DNA of 7,350 nt. It comes from Acidimicrobiia bacterium. Its GTDB lineage: Bacteria > Actinomycetota > Acidimicrobiia > IMCC26256 > JAENVU01. Every line of letters begins with the position of its first letter. Position 1 is the first letter of the stretch. The notes under the pieces are model-generated. The model was not told where the DNA came from. It ran no database searches and saw nothing but the letters and a program-made list of their open reading frames with translations. Below are positions 5,505 to 7,350 of the stretch, in pieces. A program made the translations under genes and the position numbers. The DNA is taken from positions 1 through 7,350 of the forward strand of contig JADGON010000393.1 of assembly GCA_017882945.1 (NCBI GenBank), written 5' to 3'.

Positions 5505-6220
5505 GGGGACTCCTCCGCCGTGCTCGTTCCGCTGGCGACCGGCTCCTCCGGCTTGGGCACGAGCTCCTCGAGGCTTCCGGTGTCGTTGCACTTGACGAGC
5601 GCGGCACCGAACTGCCCGAGCTCGAACACCGTGACCGACGCGGGCGACACGATGACCCGCTGGAACAGGTCGAGGTGCACACCACTGAAGTGTGCGATCG
5701 CGGCCTTGATCGGATCCGCGTGCGAGACGACGACGACGAGCTCACCCGGGTGGTTCGCGATCACCTGCTCGAGCGCGCTGACCATGCGGCCCTGCATCTC
5801 GGCGATGGACTCGCCACCGGGAAAGCGCGCCCGTGACGGAACGACCTGCACCGTCTTCCAGAGGTCGGTCTTCGCCAGGTCGGCGATCTTCCCGCCCGTC
5901 CACTCGCCGTAGTCGGCTTCGATCACGCCGGGAAGCGGGAGCACGTCGAGCTGGTGATGCGCGGCGATGTGCCGCGCCGTCTGCGTGGTCCGCTCGATCG
6001 GGCTCGCGTACACCGCGCGCACCGGCAGCACCGCGAGTCGCACCCCCACGTTCTCGGCCTGCTCGATGCCCTTCTCCGACAGGTCGATGCCCGGCGTACG
6101 GCCCGAGAGCAACGGGCCCGTCTGCGCGGTCACCGCGTGGCGTACGAGCACCAGCGTCGTGGAGGGAGGAGCTTTCGGTTGATCGCCGTTGGTTGTCGCC
6201 GGCGGCGCGGAATCGGTCAC
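5501..6220 (-). CDS. Histidine phosphatase superfamily protein, MSMEG_4193-type probable phosphomutase/phosphatase
   Basis: This 239-residue member of the phosphoglycerate mutase-like superfamily matches the MSMEG_4193 group, the first member of the actinobacterial trio. VLVRHAVT (24-31) carries R27 and the phospho-accepting H28. R77 in SPIERT, E101 in IEADYGEW and H167 in VVSHADP complete the active site, so it should be catalytically competent. The usual RHG is RHA here. LSGRTPGIDLSEKG (38-51) is typical of the subgroup. The first 20 residues and the last 20 are Pro/Ala/Ser/Glu-rich and probably disordered. The frame continues upstream to 6772, but that part is antisense to the DUF3151 gene. 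GTG 6220 is preferred because the protein proper follows and a TACCAT -10 hexamer ends seven bases before it. It is cytoplasmic, and its substrate is unknown. The kinase-like partner two genes downstream suggests opposing or sequential phosphoryl transfer on one metabolite. Confidence 0.9.
   Translation of the reverse strand: MTDSAPPATTNGDQPKAPPSTTLVLVRHAVTAQTGPLLSGRTPGIDLSEKGIEQAENVGVRLAVLPVRAVYASPIERTTQTARHIAAHHQLDVLPLPGVIEADYGEWTGGKIADLAKTDLWKTVQVVPSRARFPGGESIAEMQGRMVSALEQVIANHPGELVVVVSHADPIKAAIAHFSGVHLDLFQRVIVSPASVTVFELGQFGAALVKCNDTGSLEELVPKPEEPVASGTSTAEESP
5510..5516 (-). promoter_or_regulatory. Strong Shine-Dalgarno sequence of the DUF3090 gene
   Basis: GGAGGAG read on the minus strand lies five bases before the ATG at 5504, inside the last codons of the histidine phosphatase gene. 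It fixes the DUF3090 start and rules out the 29-residue upstream extension. Most other starts in this window lack such a site. Confidence 0.8.
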
Positions 6221-6227
6221 GACATCG

Positions 6228-6233
6228 ATGGTA
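6228..6233 (-). promoter_or_regulatory. Candidate -10 for leaderless transcription of the leftward trio operon
   Basis: On the minus strand TACCAT fits TANNNT and ends seven bases before the GTG at 6220, so the transcript would begin at the start codon. No Shine-Dalgarno sequence precedes that GTG. A clear -35 box is not visible, which is common for actinobacterial promoters. This would drive the phosphatase, DUF3090, kinase-like and possibly cNMP-fold genes. Confidence 0.5.
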
Positions 6234-6301
6234 CCGGGGTCGCACTCCGACGCGACCAGCGAGCCGAGGTCCCGAGCAACCGGTTCGACACATCGTGCCG
6301 A

Positions 6302-6307
6302 TAGATT
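6302..6307 (+). promoter_or_regulatory. Candidate -10 for leaderless transcription of the DUF3151 gene
   Basis: TAGATT fits TANNNT and ends six bases before the GTG at 6314. There is no Shine-Dalgarno sequence before this start. It lies in the same 93-base divergent region as the opposite-facing TACCAT at 6233-6228, giving two back-to-back promoters. Confidence 0.5.
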
Positions 6308-6313
6308 GCGCGG

Positions 6314-6760
6314 GTGACCGACAGACCGATAGGGATCCACCGCGGTGGTCCGCCGGAGACCGTCCTGCCTGAGCCTCCGGCCGAGGTGACCGCCGCACTC
6401 GCGACTGCGCTCGCCGAGACCGACGCGGACGCCCGGCGCACCGCGGTCCGGGCCGTCGTCGCGCGGTCTCCGCAGCTCCTCGACGGGTGGGCCCGCCTGG
6501 GCGAGATCGCCACCGATCCCGTCGACGCGTACGCGTGCTTCCGGGTCGGGTACCACCGGGGCCTGGACCAGCTGCGCCAAGCGGGCTGGCGGGGCAGTGG
6601 CTACGTCCGGTGGGAGCACGAGACCAACCGGGGATTCCTGCGGGCGCTGAACGGCCTGCGCCGGACCGCCGGCGTGATCGGCGAGTCTGACGAAGAGGCC
6701 CGCTGCGCCGAGTTCCTCTACCAGCTCGATCCGGCCGGACCCTGGCAGGACGAGGGCTAA
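6314..6760 (+). CDS. DUF3151 family protein
   Basis: This 148-residue protein belongs to an actinobacterial family of unknown function. After a Pro-rich start it is predicted all-helical. DGWARLGEIATDPVDAYACF (57-76) and the strongly family-typical RVGYHRGLDQLRQAGWRG (77-94) are followed by HETNRGFLRALNGLRR (102-117) and a last helix ending in FLYQLDPAGPW. Spacing and the W-x-x-L-G pattern recall tetratricopeptide-like helical pairs, so a protein-binding role is possible, but no catalytic motif is seen. The start at GTG 6314 is supported by the close upstream TAGATT hexamer. It is divergent from the trio operon, and its stop lies 31 bases before the GDP-mannose dehydratase start. There is no sign that it takes part in sugar metabolism. 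It is cytoplasmic, with no signal peptide or membrane helix. Confidence 0.85.
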   Translation: MTDRPIGIHRGGPPETVLPEPPAEVTAALATALAETDADARRTAVRAVVARSPQLLDGWARLGEIATDPVDAYACFRVGYHRGLDQLRQAGWRGSGYVRWEHETNRGFLRALNGLRRTAGVIGESDEEARCAEFLYQLDPAGPWQDEG

Positions 6761-6763
6761 TCT
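6758..6763 (+). promoter_or_regulatory. Possible -10 element for gmd
   Basis: TAATCT overlaps the stop of the DUF3151 gene and fits TANNNT, placing a transcription start near 6770 and a leader of about 22 bases before the ATG at 6792. No -35 box is recognisable inside the upstream coding sequence. The TAA of this hexamer is also the stop codon of the DUF3151 gene, so it could be coincidence. Confidence 0.25.
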
Positions 6764-6780
6764 CGCGGCCACTCAACGTC

Positions 6781-6786
6781 GAGGGG
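6781..6786 (+). promoter_or_regulatory. Shine-Dalgarno sequence of gmd
   Basis: GAGGGG lies five bases before the ATG at 6792 and supports that start. It contrasts with the adjacent DUF3151 gene, which has none. Confidence 0.7.
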
Positions 6787-6791
6787 TCTGC

Positions 6792-7350
6792 ATGAAGCGC
6801 GCGCTCATCACCGGCATCACGGGTCAGGACGGCAGGTACCTCAACCAGCTCCTGGCGGAGCAGGGCTACCAGGTCTTCGGGCTGATCCGGGGCCAGGCGA
6901 ACCCGAAGTCCCAGCTGGTCCTCGACGAGAACCCGGGCGTCGAGCTGGTCGACGGCGACCTCCGTGACCTGTCCTCGCTCATCGCGGTGATGGAGCAGGT
7001 CCAGCCGGACGAGGTCTACAACCTGGGCGCGATGTCGTTCGTCCAGCTCTCGTTCAAACAGGCCGAGCTCACCGCGGAGATCACCGGCCTCGGGGTGCTG
7101 CGCATGCTCGAGGCAGTGCGCATCGTTGGCGGCGTGGAGCACAACCCGATCCGCTTCTACCAGGCGTCGAGCTCCGAGATGTTCGGCAAGGTGCGCGAGA
7201 CCCCGCAGACCGAGCGGACACCTTTCCACCCGCGCTCGCCCTACGGAGTGGCCAAGGTCTTCGGCCACGACATGACCGTGAACTACCGCGAGGCGTACGA
7301 CCTCCACGCGAGCTCGGGGATCTTGTTCAACCACGAGTCCGAGCGTCGGG
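6792..7350 (+). CDS. gmd: GDP-mannose 4,6-dehydratase, N-terminal 186 residues
   Basis: This enzyme converts GDP-D-mannose to GDP-4-keto-6-deoxy-D-mannose using bound NADP, the first step towards GDP-fucose, GDP-rhamnose and related deoxysugars for surface glycans. The N-terminal short-chain dehydrogenase fold is plain: ALITGITGQDG (4-14) is the GxxGxxG cofactor loop, D55-D57 sit in VDGDLRD, and ASSSEMFG (125-132) supplies Ser127 and Glu129. SPYGVAK (149-155) supplies catalytic Tyr151 and Lys155. ILFNHES (177-183) is the family's substrate-side signature. The gene runs off the window after 186 codons. Full-length enzymes have roughly 320-370 residues, so about half is missing by truncation at the edge and not by mutation. 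It probably opens a nucleotide-sugar or glycan gene cluster to the right. Confidence 0.93.
   Translation, partial: MKRALITGITGQDGRYLNQLLAEQGYQVFGLIRGQANPKSQLVLDENPGVELVDGDLRDLSSLIAVMEQVQPDEVYNLGAMSFVQLSFKQAELTAEITGLGVLRMLEAVRIVGGVEHNPIRFYQASSSEMFGKVRETPQTERTPFHPRSPYGVAKVFGHDMTVNYREAYDLHASSGILFNHESERR

Noticed and set aside
4980..5912. 310-codon plus-strand frame opposite the DUF3090 and phosphatase genes
   Set aside because: It is low in motifs and antisense to two recognised families with overlapping, coupled starts and a strong Shine-Dalgarno sequence.
6221..6772. 184-residue N-terminal extension of the histidine phosphatase
   Set aside because: The extension is antisense to the DUF3151 gene and shows no domain. 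GTG 6220 gives a normal family length and has a -10 hexamer next to it.
5742..7334. 530-codon minus-strand frame across gmd, the DUF3151 gene and part of the phosphatase gene
   Set aside because: It is Arg-rich shadow sequence opposite gmd and DUF3151 and in another frame over the phosphatase.

Overview
This window is high-GC and gene-dense, and it reads as an actinobacterial chromosome. The strongest taxonomic cue is a three-gene block of families (MSMEG_4193-type histidine phosphatase, DUF3090, SCO1664-type kinase-like protein) that are largely confined to Actinobacteria, plus a DUF3151 gene. A deep lineage such as Acidimicrobiia would fit the mix of families, but that is inference. Everything looks like ordinary chromosomal coding sequence. 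I saw no tRNA, rRNA, CRISPR array, insertion sequence or phage gene, and no gene-free stretch longer than about 100 bases.

Layout. Bases 2-364 (+) are the 3' end of a coenzyme F420 hydrogenase/dehydrogenase beta-subunit type protein. Bases 438-2129 (+) encode an acyl-adenylate-forming ligase that resembles fatty acyl-AMP ligases. Six bases later, 2136-2864 (+) encodes a calcineurin-like metallophosphoesterase. Bases 2911-3642 (+) encode a class I SAM-dependent methyltransferase. The strand then switches. A leftward run begins at 6220 and ends at 3706: histidine phosphatase (6220-5501), DUF3090 protein (5504-4959), SCO1664-family PI3/4-kinase-like protein (4968-4249) and a stand-alone cyclic-nucleotide-binding-fold protein (4191-3706). 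The first three overlap by 4 and about 10 bases; the fourth follows after 57 bases. Divergently, 6314-6760 (+) encodes a DUF3151 protein, and 6792 to the window edge (+) is the first half of a GDP-mannose 4,6-dehydratase gene.

Most interesting region. The leftward run is the widely conserved but functionally unsolved actinobacterial trio (predicted phosphomutase/phosphatase, predicted small-molecule kinase, zinc-ribbon DUF3090 protein). Here it is apparently extended by a cyclic-nucleotide-binding-like protein whose phosphate-binding cassette lacks the usual arginine. The 93-base region between the trio and the DUF3151 gene appears to hold two divergent TANNNT-type -10 elements. Each lies 6-7 bases before a GTG start, which is the arrangement expected for leaderless transcripts.
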